Shown: positions 35,159-47,706 of the stretch, piece by piece
Numbering within the stretch: the stretch's first letter is position 1
Layout: every line of letters starts with the position of its first letter
Assembly: GCA_024803745.1 (NCBI GenBank)
Contig: JANJXV010000002.1
Location: 38,647,001 to 38,711,000, forward strand
Length of the DNA stretch: 64,000 nt
Reading direction: 5' to 3'
Source of the DNA: Megascapheus bottae
Lineage: Eukaryota > Chordata > Mammalia > Rodentia > Geomyidae
Program-made: the position numbers and the translations under genes
Notes under the pieces: model-generated
Database searches by the model: none
What the model was told of the DNA's origin: nothing
Seen by the model: the letters and a program-made list of their open reading frames with translations, nothing else

Positions 35159-35579
35159 ACTTTATAACATTTACCAAACACTTTACATCAGCTGTTAAGG
35201 AGAACATGAAACTTTGTATATTAAGGAGTCATATATAAATAGTACATGCAGTAGGATAACTTCTCAAGTTTTCACACATTATCATAGGAAATAGTTACAC
35301 TGGCTTTCATAAAATGTCCTGTTAACACCAATACAGAAACAACTAATTGAGCTAGTACACCATTTATCTGAATATATTTTTATGATTTATATAAACACAA
35401 AGATCAATTTCAGGGATGACCAATTTGCCATAAGTGTTTAATGCAGCATTGCGGAAATATGAATGCATGTTTTTCTTGATATTTCATGTTTTACTCCAAT
35501 TTGTTAGAGCTGTAAAATTCATTAAAAATTACTAATTTGCTTTGCCTTCTGAAGAACTGTTTAGATTTTATATACCTTA

Positions 35580-35947
35580 AGACATCAGTCATTAAGTGAA
35601 ATGAACTCTAGGATATGGAAACAAGAGATTTATCTTTGTGATTTTTCTTAATGTAATATGTGAAGTTATCGCTTTTCTCTTTCTTCCCCTTATGGTTAAT
35701 CACATGTGATTACTGGATCTGACTTTGTTATGTGGTACATTGTATATACATTTGTTTATATGAAATAGGGAAGGGAAGGGGAAACAAGATGATTGGGAGA
35801 GGGTGGGGAGAGGTAAACAGGGACAAAAACATGAGACAGGGCATCAAAATGTTAGAAGTAATGCACCTACTATCTGGCAAATGTAACTGTAACTCCTCTC
35901 CACATTACCCTGACAATAAAATTTAAAAGAAAACAGACATCAGTCAT
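35580..35947 (+). mobile_element. 5'-truncated LINE-1 3' end with target-site duplications
   Basis: A plus-strand L1 3' UTR of about 340 bp (35593-35934). AGACATCAGTCAT occurs at 35580-35592 and 35935-35947. The left copy is preceded by CCTTA, giving an L1-endonuclease-like TT/AAGA site. The body includes TAGGATATGGAAACAAGAG, corresponding to the start of the 3' UTR in the longer copies, and ends in AATAAAATTTAAAAGAAAA with a polyadenylation signal. No ORF remains. Confidence 0.9.
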
Positions 35948-36680
35948 GACCCAAAGCTTCTTCTCACTACTTCATGGCTGACCTCGGACAATACACTCCA
36001 TGTACACATGTTTGATTTTCCTGTTTGCAATATGGTGTCCTTATTTGTCTAACATAGTATCAGACCTAGAGACGACAATAGCCTGACATATTTTTTGTAC
36101 ATAATGATGGGCTGTTTCTTTGTCACTGACATTAATCTCTTTGGGGTCCTTACGGTTTTATTTTACTAGATGATATCAGTGCCAACAACCAGTTACAAAG
36201 GTGAAATGTAAACAAACAATGAAACTAACCTCAGAAAGTCTGGAATACTGTTGCATTTGCATCATGATTAAAACTGAGAAACCAACTTATTTTAGTTTTT
36301 ATGTCCTCCACTATTTTTTAAAGAAAAAAAAGAACTACAAATACGTTGTGTTTATTTTTGAAACTTTATGTTGTGACTACACTACTGTATATTTTCCAAT
36401 CTAGGGAATTTAATGATTTTCAACTAGGAGGAACTAGACAAATGTGTAGTAATGATGACTTTATATAATTAATGGTCTAAAGTTAGTGTAGTAGACTAAT
36501 GATAGCCTTATTCCTTCTGTGTCTAAAAAAGAGAAGGATTCCTTTGGTGGACAAAGTGATTAATTCTGAAAGCAAAACAGCATGGATAGAAATAGCTTGA
36601 TAAAGAAATATAAAAAAAAGTAGGGTTTGAGAGTTACTGAAAAGTCAGTTTTTTCTGAGAGGACACAGAAGAGCCCATAA
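35948..36680. other. Unassigned AT-rich sequence
   Basis: No gene or repeat is recognised. Confidence 0.5.
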
Positions 36681-36990
36681 GATTTCAGTGTGGCCTGACA
36701 GCAGTGGCTCACACCTGTAATCCTAGCTACTCAGGAGGCTGAGATCTGAGGATCAAGGTTCAAGGCCGCCAGCCCAGGCACAAAAGAACCTGAAACTCTT
36801 ATCTCTAATTAATCTCTAGAAAACAGGAAGTGAGGCTTGGCTCAAGGTTAGGGCAGTAGCCTTGAGCTGCAGAGCTCAAGGACACCCCCCCAGGCTCAGG
36901 GGTAGTGTGGTAGCCTGAAGATGAACGGCTCAGTGACAGCACCCAGGCCAAATTCAAGCCCCATGACCCACAAAAAAATGATTTCTGTGT
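36681..36990 (+). mobile_element. SINE-2 with a duplicated ID-like unit
   Basis: Plus strand, 36692-36979, about 55 bases longer than its relatives. After the normal ID-like segment (GGCTCAAGGTTAGGGCAGTA and CTTGAGCTGCAGAGCTCA) a second one follows (GCTCAGGGGTAGTGTGGTAG and GAACGGCTCAGTGACAG). GATTTCAGTGT (36681-36691) and GATTTCTGTGT (36980-36990) look like target-site duplications with one mismatch. Confidence 0.9.
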
Positions 36991-37622
36991 GGAGTCCAGG
37001 TGTCTGCACAAGACACACACACAAGAGCCACTGAACAAACCAACTACTGCGAGAAAGGGAAGATTTCCCAGTGAAGAAATTACTAAACCAAATTGATTAC
37101 TGGTGTCAAAAAGTTACTCACAAGAGGTAATAACTAAGAAAAAAATGAGTTAGCATATTTAGTTTAATGGTTAGCTCTCAGATGTAACTCAACCCAAAGA
37201 AAGTAGCCAAGCGTGTGTGTTTTGCCAAAGCTGGAGCAGTTAATGATACCATGGGGTACATCAATGAACATACAAATTCCTGAAGACCACATGGTAATGG
37301 CTTAGGAGTCAACAATAAAAGCTTTTTGGGGAGTGATGAAAATCTTAGTAGATGGAGTCTCCTTCACTTGGAAACAGCTTTGTTCTTTTGAGGTGTGACT
37401 TAGAAAGGGTGCTGAGACTTTTCCATGTTCCTGTTTGCTAAACAGCTATCGTCCAGTAAGCTACTCTGTCCTGCCACACCCTCCTTGCCTCAACACAGCA
37501 CACAGCAAGGGGATCAGCTGAACCTCTGAAACTGAGCCAGAAGAGAGAGCTTTCTTCTCTGTAAGAGGTTTAACCTTCATATTTTGTTATTGTGATGGCA
37601 TGCCAACTAACACATCAAAAGA
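36991..37622. other. Unassigned sequence
   Basis: No gene or repeat is recognised. Confidence 0.5.
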
Positions 37623-37850
37623 TCCTACATTTTCTTTTTTTTTTTTTTTTGCCAGTCCTGGGCTTGAGCTCAGGGCCTGAACACTGTCCTTGGACTTTCT
37701 CAAGGCTAGAGCTCTACCACTTGAGCCTCAGCACATTTCCAGCTTTTTTCTATGTATATAGTACCAAGGAATTGAACCCAGGTCTTTGTGCATGCTAGGC
37801 AAGCACTCTACCACTAGGCCAAACTCCCAGCCTCCTACATTTTCTTTTTT
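37623..37850 (-). mobile_element. SINE-1 with perfect 18-bp target-site duplications
   Basis: A minus-strand SINE-1 (37641-37832) whose tail is a long T-run. TCCTACATTTTCTTTTTT occurs at 37623-37640 and again at 37833-37850, followed by AAAG. The cleavage site is thus TTTTTT/AAAG, typical of L1-driven retrotransposition. The perfect duplication and intact body suggest a young insertion. Confidence 0.95.
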
Positions 37851-38035
37851 AAAGAGGAAACCGAGGTCAATATGCTTAGGAAATTTGAAGCAAGTAGTAT
37901 AAATTATTCACATAGTTCCCAGCTTTTGACTAGCTTATTCCCCTCAAATTTTGTTCACAATTTGGAGTGGTTTTACTCTCATAAAATTATAATTAACTAA
38001 CTGCGCATTCATAATCATCATTTTTTCTACAACAC
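37851..38035. other. Unassigned sequence
   Basis: Nothing is recognised. Confidence 0.4.
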
Positions 38036-38250
38036 CCAAGGTATGGAATTAACCTGGGTGCCCATCAGTGGGTAAGCAAATAGAGAAGATGTGACTGAAA
38101 TTTTATTCAGCCATAAAAAAGAAGAAATAGAGATATACTGGAAATCATCATGTTAATGAAATTTTATATGAAGTATATAACTTTTAAAAATCCATGAAAG
38201 TAGAAGGGAAATATATGGTAATGATGGAGATAGGTGGAAGGGAAAAGGAA
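38036..38250 (+). mobile_element. Old LINE-1 ORF2 C-terminal and 3' UTR fragment
   Basis: The plus strand reads as a decayed version of the ORF2 block around W-N-x-P-x-C-P-S-V, followed by a FYSAIKKK-like stretch and an A/G-rich 3' UTR. It carries several stops and is clearly older than the copies at 10, 13 and 25 kb. Confidence 0.7.
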
Positions 38251-38275
38251 GACCAGAGAAGATAAGGTATGTGTA

Positions 38276-38279
38276 CATA

Positions 38280-38314
<35 letters not shown>

Positions 38315-38315
38315 C
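38276..38315. repeat. (TG)n microsatellite, interrupted
   Basis: TGTGTGTATATG and then a (TG)n run of about 12 units. Confidence 0.9.
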
Positions 38316-39996
38316 TGTATGAACTTACATTATTATGTTAGCATGAAACCCATTTACACGTACCAAAAATTCATATTTAGTAATATTTAACAGCACCAGT
38401 ATATCTTATCTGCAAAATGAGAGATTACTCGAATGCATAAACCTATGAGAACAAGTAATGATGGAAAACATCTTTATTATACCAGCAGTGCTTTCTGCTC
38501 AGTATCAAAATCCCCTTTTTGGAGGGGGCTAGTTGTCATTCTTCAAAGCAGAGGAATGTCTTTGTAAACGGACCCCCTACTGAATCAAAGATTGTATAAT
38601 GCAGGAGGGGAAGTGCCTCTTTCAATTTCCTCTGGTGCTGCCAAGAATTTAGTCTGAGGCTGTTTACACTTTCTTGGATATAAATGATTTTATCTCCATT
38701 GCTGACAATGTTGAATTCAATGTCATTCTTTTTGATACAGTATTTGCTGAAGAAATTGTATTGATTTACAGAGTCTCTCTGTAATTCCCCTAACATCTCA
38801 AGGCCTTTTAGGTTAACCAGTTTCTTTCAAACACCCTTCAAGACAAAAACATATTGGTTTTCAAAATCTCAGCAGGCTCTAGCAATATGGGAATAAGGGT
38901 TGGCCTTAGTAATTAATAATTTATATTTATATAGCTAGCTTTAAAGATTCTGGTTCCAATAGCATTTAAGTTTTTAATACCTCAATAGTTTAGCCTTTTT
39001 TCATGATGTATTTTCTTCAGATATATAGGTGAAAGCCATGATTTATTTGTGTGAGGTAAAGAAGAAGCAAGGGAAATTAACTCCCTCCTCCCACTCCCCC
39101 TTTAGACAATCAATAATTCCTTTTCTCATCCAGACTTTAATCATTGCCTGTCTAGATTACTGCAGACTGCTTAGGCTTCCTATCTATGACCTCCGTCCTC
39201 ACTAGAGAGTTCAAAAACTTTGGTTAAATTCATCTTCCTCTCCCTGAAACCATATTACTACTCTTCAAGTGTCTTCCTTACTTTCAGAGTTAAGTTGGAA
39301 TTTCTTGATTGTGGCCAACCTAGTGGAAACCAATTTAATTTTGTTCTACCTCAAAGTCAGAGTACTTTCAGACCATCCATTTTCTTGAAGTCATCAAAAG
39401 TTCTTTTAGAGCCTTTTCTAGATGGTTTGTGGACTGTGAGAAGGGGCTTTTCAATCATATTCTGGTGATAAAATGGGAATCTTAACTGTGAATTTAGCAT
39501 AGAAACTAGGCAATATTTTTCAGTGTGTATATACTGTGCTTAATAACACAAGTAGCTCCCAGCAAACATCTTATTGGTATTATAAGATGCTTTTCCACAT
39601 TCATCATTTGCGTTGACATAACTCACATGGTTATGATGACAGCTTGTTGTCTAAAATCATTGAAGATGTGCTGTTTTGAATTTAAACAGCTTTCACCCTG
39701 TTTGTGTTCTTTTCAGAGTCCTCTTACATGAAATTTTCTTGTTCAAAGACCAGGAGCAAGAGTAAAGGAGGCTGGAAAAATGAATTAGGAAGGGTCAAAA
39801 TGAAATAAAAGAAAGAAGACAGACAATCTCTGATGTTGCAGAGATTGTCACTGCCTGACACTCTTCTTTAGTTTATTGCTATAGTTTGAACTCAGGATAT
39901 TAAATTTTGTCACCAAGGCCAGGAGTTATATCTCCACTTGTGGAGTTTAAGTAGTTTATTGGAGATAAGAGTCCCACCATTCACCACACACACATA
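38316..39996. other. Unassigned sequence, 1.7 kb
   Basis: No gene, SINE or L1 is recognised. The 86-codon minus frame at 38796-38536 and the 82-codon plus frame at 39220-39468 have no recognisable domain and no supporting splice pattern that I can see. Confidence 0.45.
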
Positions 39997-40217
39997 TCAT
40001 GGTGCTTGAACTCAGGGCCTGGGCACTGTCCCTGAACTTTTCACTTAATACTAGCACTCTAGCTCTATGAGCCACCCTGCTACTTCTGGTTCTCTGGTGG
40101 TTAACTGGAGAGAAGAGTCTCATAGACTTTTCTGTCTTAGATGACTGTGAAGCACTATCCTCAGATCTCATCCTCCTGACTATCTAGGATTACAGACATG
40201 AAAACCTAGTGCCTGGT
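39997..40217 (-). mobile_element. SINE-2, diverged
   Basis: Minus strand with both halves present. The linker appears as GGTTAACTGGAGAGAAGAGTC and the 7SL half ends at GTGCCTGG. Confidence 0.82.
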
Positions 40218-42944
40218 TATACTTCTTTCCTCTTACAAAGCCACAGGTCGTATCATGGAGCCCCGCCTTTAGGACCTCACTTAGTACTAACTACATTGTA
40301 AAGACACAAATTTCTTAACTACGTTCTAAAGGCTCAGATTTCTTATGTTTTCAACCTAATTGTTGGAGTATTAATTTTTAATCGCATGAACTTTTGCCAA
40401 ACACAATCAAACCATAACATAGACTTCCATTCATATTCAGTTTATGTATAGTTCCTTCCTCATGCCATTTGTCTTTCTCAGCTTATGATCTGATGAATGC
40501 ATATATTTAAATATTTAGTCTTTCAATGATTTAATGTACTTTTGGAGGGCCTTTTCTAAAGATATCACTTCACTGTAATCTACATCCTGTTATTCCACAT
40601 AGTTGACATTTCAGCACTAACTTGATTGATTTGTTTCCTTTCCAACTGACTCCAGTTTGTTTTAATGACAGGAGATATTTCTGAAATTCTCTCTTGTCTT
40701 TCCATTACTGTGTAAGACACACACTCACTATTTACCAATGTGGAAAAGTATTTCAACATTTAAAAGTCTCCTGGGCATAGATCTTGAGATTATCAATATT
40801 GTAGTATGTTTGGCTCTTGGCGAGTTAGATGTTTGTCTGAAATAGAAGAAACCATAGGTGATATTGCCAGCTTATGAGAAGGAGAGTTGGGATGATCAAG
40901 TGTTCAAATCAGCCTAGTCTTAGTAAGCTGGAAAACAGTCTGCGCTTTAGAGAAAGACCCTGTGGAAACTAGTGTAAAATTGTGTAAATTGAATTTAACT
41001 AATCCATTGCCTTCACCCAGGAGAACAGAAGAGAAAAGGAATCAAAACTTTCAAATAAAACACAATGGGGCTAATTGTAACCATCAGGCAGGACTGAGCT
41101 GTTCACTTTCTGGAGGGCCATTAATTCTTGTAGTCACTAGAGTGTCATTTAGTGCACTGAAGCTAGCAGCTAATAAACAATTTGAGCACCAGAATCATGG
41201 CTTCCTTACTGATTGGTAAGCTCTGGCTGGTTCCCAGGGATCAGAGAAAGGAACAGATAGGATTCCAGGTATGTCAAGTAAAATCTTCCTGTACAATTCT
41301 AATTGGGCAGGTCTGCCTGCATAGAAGCTTATGAGCTTCATGTGCACAGTTATAAGATTTGCATATGATGATTTGAGGTTGGTCATTGTTCCAGTAGGAA
41401 GATTGGAATAAGAATAAGTTCTATTATCAGCAGCCATTTTTGATACTTTTGTTGAATTCTCATTGTATTTTGTTACATATGGCATTTCTATTTTTTCTTT
41501 TTTTTTAACTTGACAAACACATCATAAATACTACTGAGGTACTGTGCAACAATCCTTTGGGTACATGAAAATGAATGTTTCAAGATTTCTCTGATCACAG
41601 TTTTAAATCAGATTGAAAATATGATCCCTAGTACCAATAACTACATTACAAACCCATACATTTTTTGATAGATACTTGGTGCGAAGAATTCAGAGATGTT
41701 AGCAAGTAGGAATGGAACTTATAGGACAGAGAGAAACAGATGGATCTATATTTCGAATCAAGGTACAGAGAAGGATGTGCTGGGAAATGTCATTTTGACC
41801 TTACTGAAGAAAATGGGAAATCATGATTTCTCAGAGTTAATATTAAAATAAGCCAAAACCTACAAACATTTTCCTGAGGAGTAGTCACATTATCTTATTT
41901 CAAGATAAACAGAAACCATGGCTACTGCTTAGAACCTTGACTAGAATAACAATAGAAGAATGCTAGGGTTCCTAGCTACAAGATAAAATTGAAGAGGAAT
42001 CTACAAGTAGCAATTGCCACAGCTCCCACACACTTTTAAGCCCTTTGAGGAAACTGAGTCATTTTTTAAATATTCTATTTCAAAGCCTAGTTATTGGTAT
42101 TTTATTTGAAAAGCGTGTCATATTTATCAAATCTCTAAGAGGTGGTAAGGGAGGTAATATATACAGTTAGTTACTCAATGGATTAATAAGAAAATACACT
42201 GAACATGCTGTTACATTTGAAGGAGACACCCAAAAGTAATAAAGCAAAATTTAGAGGACTTGCATCTCCTGAAAATGGAGGACAAAAAGAGAAAGTGTCA
42301 TTATTTTCAATAGCAGGTCTTTCCCTGTCTTCCAGCCCAGCATTGCTTAATCTTGCCTTTATTTTTAGAAAATCTTTGGGAAGGTTGCTGTAATTTCTTC
42401 TAGCATTTGAATATAGACATTATCTAAGAGTTATTACAAATAGCTGAATTGGCTACCAGTTTGATTAATGTGTTTTTACTCATGATATGGCTTTGAAGGA
42501 TTTTAGATACTTTTTCCCCCACTACTCCATGGTAGTAATGTTTCAATGCAGCATAAGATGACAACAAACACTCAGTTTTCCTTATCTCCTAGTCCTTAGT
42601 TGAATGATACTATTAGTCATGTGTAAAACCTTAATGTCATTGAAATTCTTGAATTCAATGATCTGTTTCTAGGAAGAAAAATAGTTATATGTTTAACCGT
42701 AGTTGAATGAAAGGTGAGTTATTATGATATTAAAATTCTCCTTGGAGTAGTTATGTTTTTGTTTGTTAATAGAATATCCTTTATTCTTCTCTCTTGTTAA
42801 AGTGTCAGGATAAAAACAATTCAGAATTGTGAGCCATCCCTAGGGAACAATTAATCCACTGTTTCATCAGAGGTGTGTACTTTGCTGTTACCTCTAGAAG
42901 AGTCAATAGGCACTCAGAGGCAAGAGGAAATTGAACTGTGTCAA
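40218..42944. other. Unassigned sequence, 2.7 kb
   Basis: No SINE, recent L1 or gene is recognised. The segment around 41060-41260 has balanced composition and looks single-copy. Confidence 0.45.
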
Positions 42945-43209
42945 TATGTTAGCTATCTGTTACTGTAACAAATACTTAAGCTAAAAGAAAATCACATTAC
43001 AAGGAGAAAAGGTTTTATTTAACTCACAGTTTTGAAGGTTTCAATCCTTGGTCAGTTGATAATATTTCTTTAGATCTGAGGTGAGAGAGCATTTCATAGC
43101 TACCAAGACAATTGCTCACCTTATGCCTACAGTGGAAGGGGGATAGGAGAGACAGAAACAGCAACAGAAAGAGATAAACAGATACAGAGATAGAGACAGA
43201 CAGAGGCTC

Positions 43210-43258
<49 letters not shown>

Positions 43259-43420
43259 TCCTACAATCCCCTTCAAAGTACCTCACACCCAGAAGTTCTC
43301 CTACTAGGCCTTCACTATAGAATATTCCCTTACCTACCAATAGCACTGACCTGTGGACAAATCCCTTTAACACCTGAGCCTCTGGGAGACCTTTAAATTC
43401 CAAACCACAGTAATCTAAAA
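42945..43420. repeat. Old dispersed mammalian repeat carrying a (GA)n tract
   Basis: TTACTGTAACAAATACTTAAG and AAGGTTTTATTTAACTCACA at the left, and CTACAATCCCCTTCAAAG, ACTAGGCC and CCTTTAACACCTGAGCCT at the right, follow the order of a common mammalian interspersed repeat (about 450 bp). I recognise the pattern but not its library name with certainty. A (GA)n microsatellite sits in the middle. Confidence 0.6.
43205..43256. repeat. (GA)n microsatellite
   Basis: About 19 GA units inside the dispersed repeat, after a purine-rich AGACAGAGA lead-in from about 43147. Confidence 0.95.
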
Positions 43421-43854
43421 GAATGCATGACAGACAGAGTAAAACACAATGTATAAAAAGGATCAGAAAAATGACAGGGTCTGAAATGTTGGATGAAAGG
43501 CCAGACATTATAGGAAGGAAATACTAGAATTTTTAAATTAAAAAGCACAAGCATATTGTTAGCATATTACATGCCTCACTTATATATTGGGAATTTATTT
43601 TACAGTCACTTGTGATACAATATTTGTAACTGACAACAGGATTAGGCTTATATTTAAGAATTATATGCATAATGCCAATGAACTAGTAGATTGAAATGCC
43701 TACTCACAGAAGAGATCAGGAAGATAGGTAAGACGATGATAATCCTTTGAAGAAGAGGAGAGCAAGTCCAGGTAAAAGAGAAAAAGGAACTATTATAAAA
43801 CTACCTAGAACAGATGAAATGAAACATTCTACACATGAAAGTGAAAAGAGGGAA

Positions 43855-43995
43855 ACTTTGGGAAGAGAGGGAGGGAGGGAGGAGGAGAAGGGAGAGAGGA
43901 AGGGAGGGAGGGAAGAGAAAAGGAAGGAAAGAAGGAAGGAAAGGAAGGAAGGAAGGAAGGAAGGAAGGAAGGAAGGAAGGAAGGAAGGAAGGAAG
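43855..43995. repeat. (GGAA)n and GGGA purine tract
   Basis: About 140 bases of pure purine on the plus strand: GGGAGGGA and GAAAAGG blocks, then a long perfect (GGAA)n run at 43937-43995. Confidence 0.97.
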
Positions 43996-44330
43996 AGAAG
44001 TTTTCTAGTAGCATAAAATTCTACAACTGTGCCTGTTGTGATGATTTCAGAGATAGAAAATATTTTTGCTAAAAAATGAAGCAATTCTCTCGTATTTCTA
44101 GTTTAATTCCATTTCACTCAGTTCTGAAAGGAAGAAAGTGGTAAGGAGCCACACACCATAAACCCTCACTCTACTGTTCCATTATTCCAAATTGTATGAA
44201 TACTTCATGATATAAGGAAGGGATGTAGAGTCCCTTCCTCAAGGATCAAAAATGTCACTGGAAGGAAGGGACATATCATATAACCACCCTTAGTGATTAG
44301 ATGAGAAGTCTTTCTCAAAAGGTCACTTTT
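43996..44330. other. Unassigned sequence
   Basis: No gene or repeat is recognised. Confidence 0.4.
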
Positions 44331-44337
44331 TTTTTTT

Positions 44338-44525
44338 TGCCAATCCTGAGCTTGAAGCTCAGGGTCTGAGCACTGTCCTTGGGTTTTTTCAAGGCTAGAC
44401 CCCTACCATTTGAACCACAGCATCACTTCTGGCTTTTTCTATGTGTATGTGCCGAGGAATCGAAACTGGGTCTTTGTGCATGCTAGGCAAGCGCTCTGTA
44501 ACTAGCTAGGTCACACTCCTGGGCC
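44338..44525 (-). mobile_element. SINE-1 (dimeric tRNA-derived, ID-like)
   Basis: Full-length on the minus strand. AAAGGTCAC before it and AAAGGACAC after it may be target-site duplications with one mismatch. Confidence 0.9.
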
Positions 44526-45564
44526 CCCAAAGGACACATTTTATATAAAAGTGCAGCAGTGTTTCTAGTGGAGTCTTTCAAAGATTATTTGACCAAGGGG
44601 GCTCTAACCTACTGATAGATTTATCTATTGATGGAATCATAGCTTAATGAAAGATGGGGAAATAGTAGAATACTTTAGAAAATACGACTCAGTTGAGACA
44701 AGACACTGACAATGAGCCTTTGAAGGGTGTCTTCTGCTCCTCTCCTTCTTTATATCCTGCCTGTCATGAAGTGAGTGATAAGCTTTGTTCTACTACATGT
44801 TCCCAGCTACCATGATCTATTTCATCACAGGCCCAGAAAAAAATAAACAAAAAAACAAACAAGGTATCTTGATTGAAACCTCAGAATCGGTGACAAAAAG
44901 TAAAACTTTCTTTTGATTTTCTTAGGAATTTTGTCATAGCCCTGGAAAGCTAGCACCAAAACTGGTACCAAGAGTAGGGTTGTGGCTGAGACTCCTCCTT
45001 ATAATGTGGCTCAGAACTTTGGGAGCTGGCAGGCAGGTGGAATTTTGAACCGTTAGAAAAGCCAGCTCAACAAAATAGAGAATGCTGTGGCCGAGTCTAG
45101 GAAGCTGGCAGTATATTTGAAAGACAAGGGAGCCAGAGAGCTGCTTTTCCTGTCTCCTCTTCTCCAAGTGTTGATTGAGTCATGGAGTCTGTCAATGCTC
45201 CCTCACTGGTGAAGATGACAGAATCCTGTAACAATGGGGCCTAAAATTTGCCACTTAAAACTCCTATGACACTGTAGAGTCATGCTTCTCTCCTTGAACT
45301 GATGAGAAGATAGATGAATCACCCAATTATAAAGCAAGCATTTTTGTTGTAATTTTGATTAAAAAAACTCTCAGAACTTGCATTATATTCTATAATTCTT
45401 AATAGCATTGTTTTATTCAACTAGGATCATATTATTTAACTCAATAGATTTGAATAAAATTAATGTCCTAGGGAGAGGGTAGTTGTTTTGCAATTCCACA
45501 CATCCTCTTGGAAACTAAAGATTGCAGAACAACAACTCCAGGTCTAGGTCAAAATGATGTTTGA
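44526..45564. other. Unassigned sequence
   Basis: No gene or repeat is recognised. Confidence 0.45.
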
Positions 45565-45652
45565 GTAACAACCTTGAGTAAAAGAGCTCAGGAACAGCAA
45601 CCAGGGCCTGAGTTCAAGTCCTAGAACTGACCAAAACAACAACAGCAAAAGA
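45565..45652 (+). mobile_element. ID-like SINE fragment
   Basis: CCTTGAGTAAAAGAGCTCAG, GGCCTGAGTTCAAGTCC and an (AAC)n-type tail match the end of SINE-2. The 7SL half is absent. Confidence 0.7.
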
Positions 45653-47595
45653 TAATATTATACTGCATCTTATTGAGAAGCTTAATATTGAACTACTGAG
45701 GACTTTTAGCACGTTGTCTCACCACTGCTGTGTTCACACATCCAGGGTCACCTGTGTAAGCCCTGATATATTAATGAGCAGCTGAATGATTTACCCAGTT
45801 CACATGACTATATCATTCCTTAATGATATCAGGAAAGGAGAGGAGAAGAAAAGACAGAAGAGGGAAAGGGAGGGGAAGAAAGGAAAGGGAAGGGGAAAGT
45901 GCCTACTGAGGGAAAAATAAAACAAAGAAGGAAACCCACACTTGAACACCTGCTGGCAATGTAAGAAAGCTGCACCTGTTCACTAGCTTTGTGTCTCTTC
46001 CTTTGTCACTATCCCCTTCTGTAGGAACCCAGTCCAATTTAGTGATCACTCTTACACAGTGACAAACCAATCATCATATGCTATCGGTTTGTTCAGTACC
46101 TTCTAAGTTAAAACACTCAAGGCCCAGTTTTCTTGATTGAGTAGCTATTTGAAGTTCTAGACTGGATCAGACACCAAATTTACTGGAACTTAGCATTTAG
46201 CTCTATAAGATTTAAAAAATGTAACACATTTTCCACTTTGTTTAGAGTAGTACAAAACTAGAGTATTCCGAAAAAAAAGAAAATATAAATAGTATTTTTA
46301 CCAATAAGGGCCGTATCTTTTTAACCTAAGATATGTAGACACATTACAACACAACAAAAGTGTGCTCACGGAAGATTTTACAAGGGTACATGAGTGGGAT
46401 AAATTTCTTTTTGACCTTTCAGAGGGATATTATGGTAGATCCTTTTTAGAGATCTCAGCTTGATGGTGAAGAGAACTGACAAATCGTAGACTCAGATATA
46501 TTAGTGATTGGAAGTGGTGATTGGTTTTATAGAGTAAGTTGTGCATATCAGGGGTCAGAAGACCACACCAAAGTTTTATACCACCTTTTAAAGATTTAAA
46601 ATGCCTTTCACATGCTTAAAAAATTAGATTAAAAAACAAGGTATAGGAATAATTGGTGATGTGAAACTTATAAGTATTTCTAATTCTTTGTCATAAATAC
46701 AGCTTCATTAGAACAGAGCCACACCCACTCATACATGTAACTCCAGTTGAGGTAACAGAGGCCTTATAGCATCTATAGCTAAAATATTTACTTTAGCCCT
46801 GGAGAGAAATAATTTGCTTACTCCAGAATATATGATTTGGGGAACAGGGAAGAGTACAGAGTTTGACCTCCCAATACAGTTTAAAAAGATCCTTTAGATC
46901 CAAAGCAACTTTGAAAAGGAATGAAACAATAAACTGAAGAGATTCAGTCCTTTCCCACATTTCAAAGGGCCCTGTCAGTGAGACAGGTGCTGTCTTTTCA
47001 GATGCAGCTGAAAATACTACTTTGACATGTGTTCTTTTGTCTCCTCTCTCTGCGCCAAGGAGTGAGTGTCTTGTTTGTCTTCTTAGCATCCAAATACAGA
47101 AGGAAAACATGAAAATGTGAAGCCTATCACTGGGCGGATTCTTGAAAGAGGTACAAGTAAAGAGTGCACAGGAAACCTCAATTTAGCACCCACATCTGTC
47201 ATTATGGAAAACGATGCCCCAGGCATCAAATCTGACAGTTGTTGTGTCTGACATTGCTATTTTTATCTGTGCACATGCAGGAAGAATATGTCACCAATAA
47301 GGCCTAAAGGAGTTTTATCATTCTAGATTGTGCTTAGAAATACATTTGGTTAATGACCCTTGGTAACACTGTCAGGAATCTAAACTAAAGGCAAAATCCT
47401 ACTGTGACCATAGGATATTCTGCTTTCCAGTTGGCTTAGTCAAGTTCCTGGAAGTACCACTGTGGTCAGAGAAGGGGAGCTGTCATGCACACTAAAGTGT
47501 TTAAACAGATGTTCTACTTCTAGTTAATTATGCTATATAGTCCATTTTTATTCCAGTGTACAGAGGAATCAGAACAATGACAATAGCATTAAAAA
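45653..47595. other. Unassigned sequence, 1.9 kb
   Basis: No gene is seen. A purine-rich GAAAG/GGGAA stretch lies at 45834-45898. The part 46930-47480 has balanced composition and looks single-copy. Confidence 0.45.
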
Positions 47596-47706
47596 AAAGG
47601 GAGACAGAGTCTCTTGGAATAAGTGGAACTTTTGAGGGATATTTATAATTTTATATACCTGGAATGACTGAGCTGAGATTACAGGTGTTCACTAACATGT
47701 ATGGCC
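47596..47706 (-). mobile_element. B1-like (7SL-derived) monomer, degraded
   Basis: GGGAGACAGAGTCTCTTGGA at the tail side and GAGATTACAGGTGTTCACTA further on fit the reverse complement of an old 7SL-derived monomer. Confidence 0.4.

Noticed and set aside
43716..44084. Lys/Arg/Glu/Gly-rich (+) and Ser/Pro/Phe-rich (-) frames
   Set aside because: Translation of the (GGAA)n purine tract.
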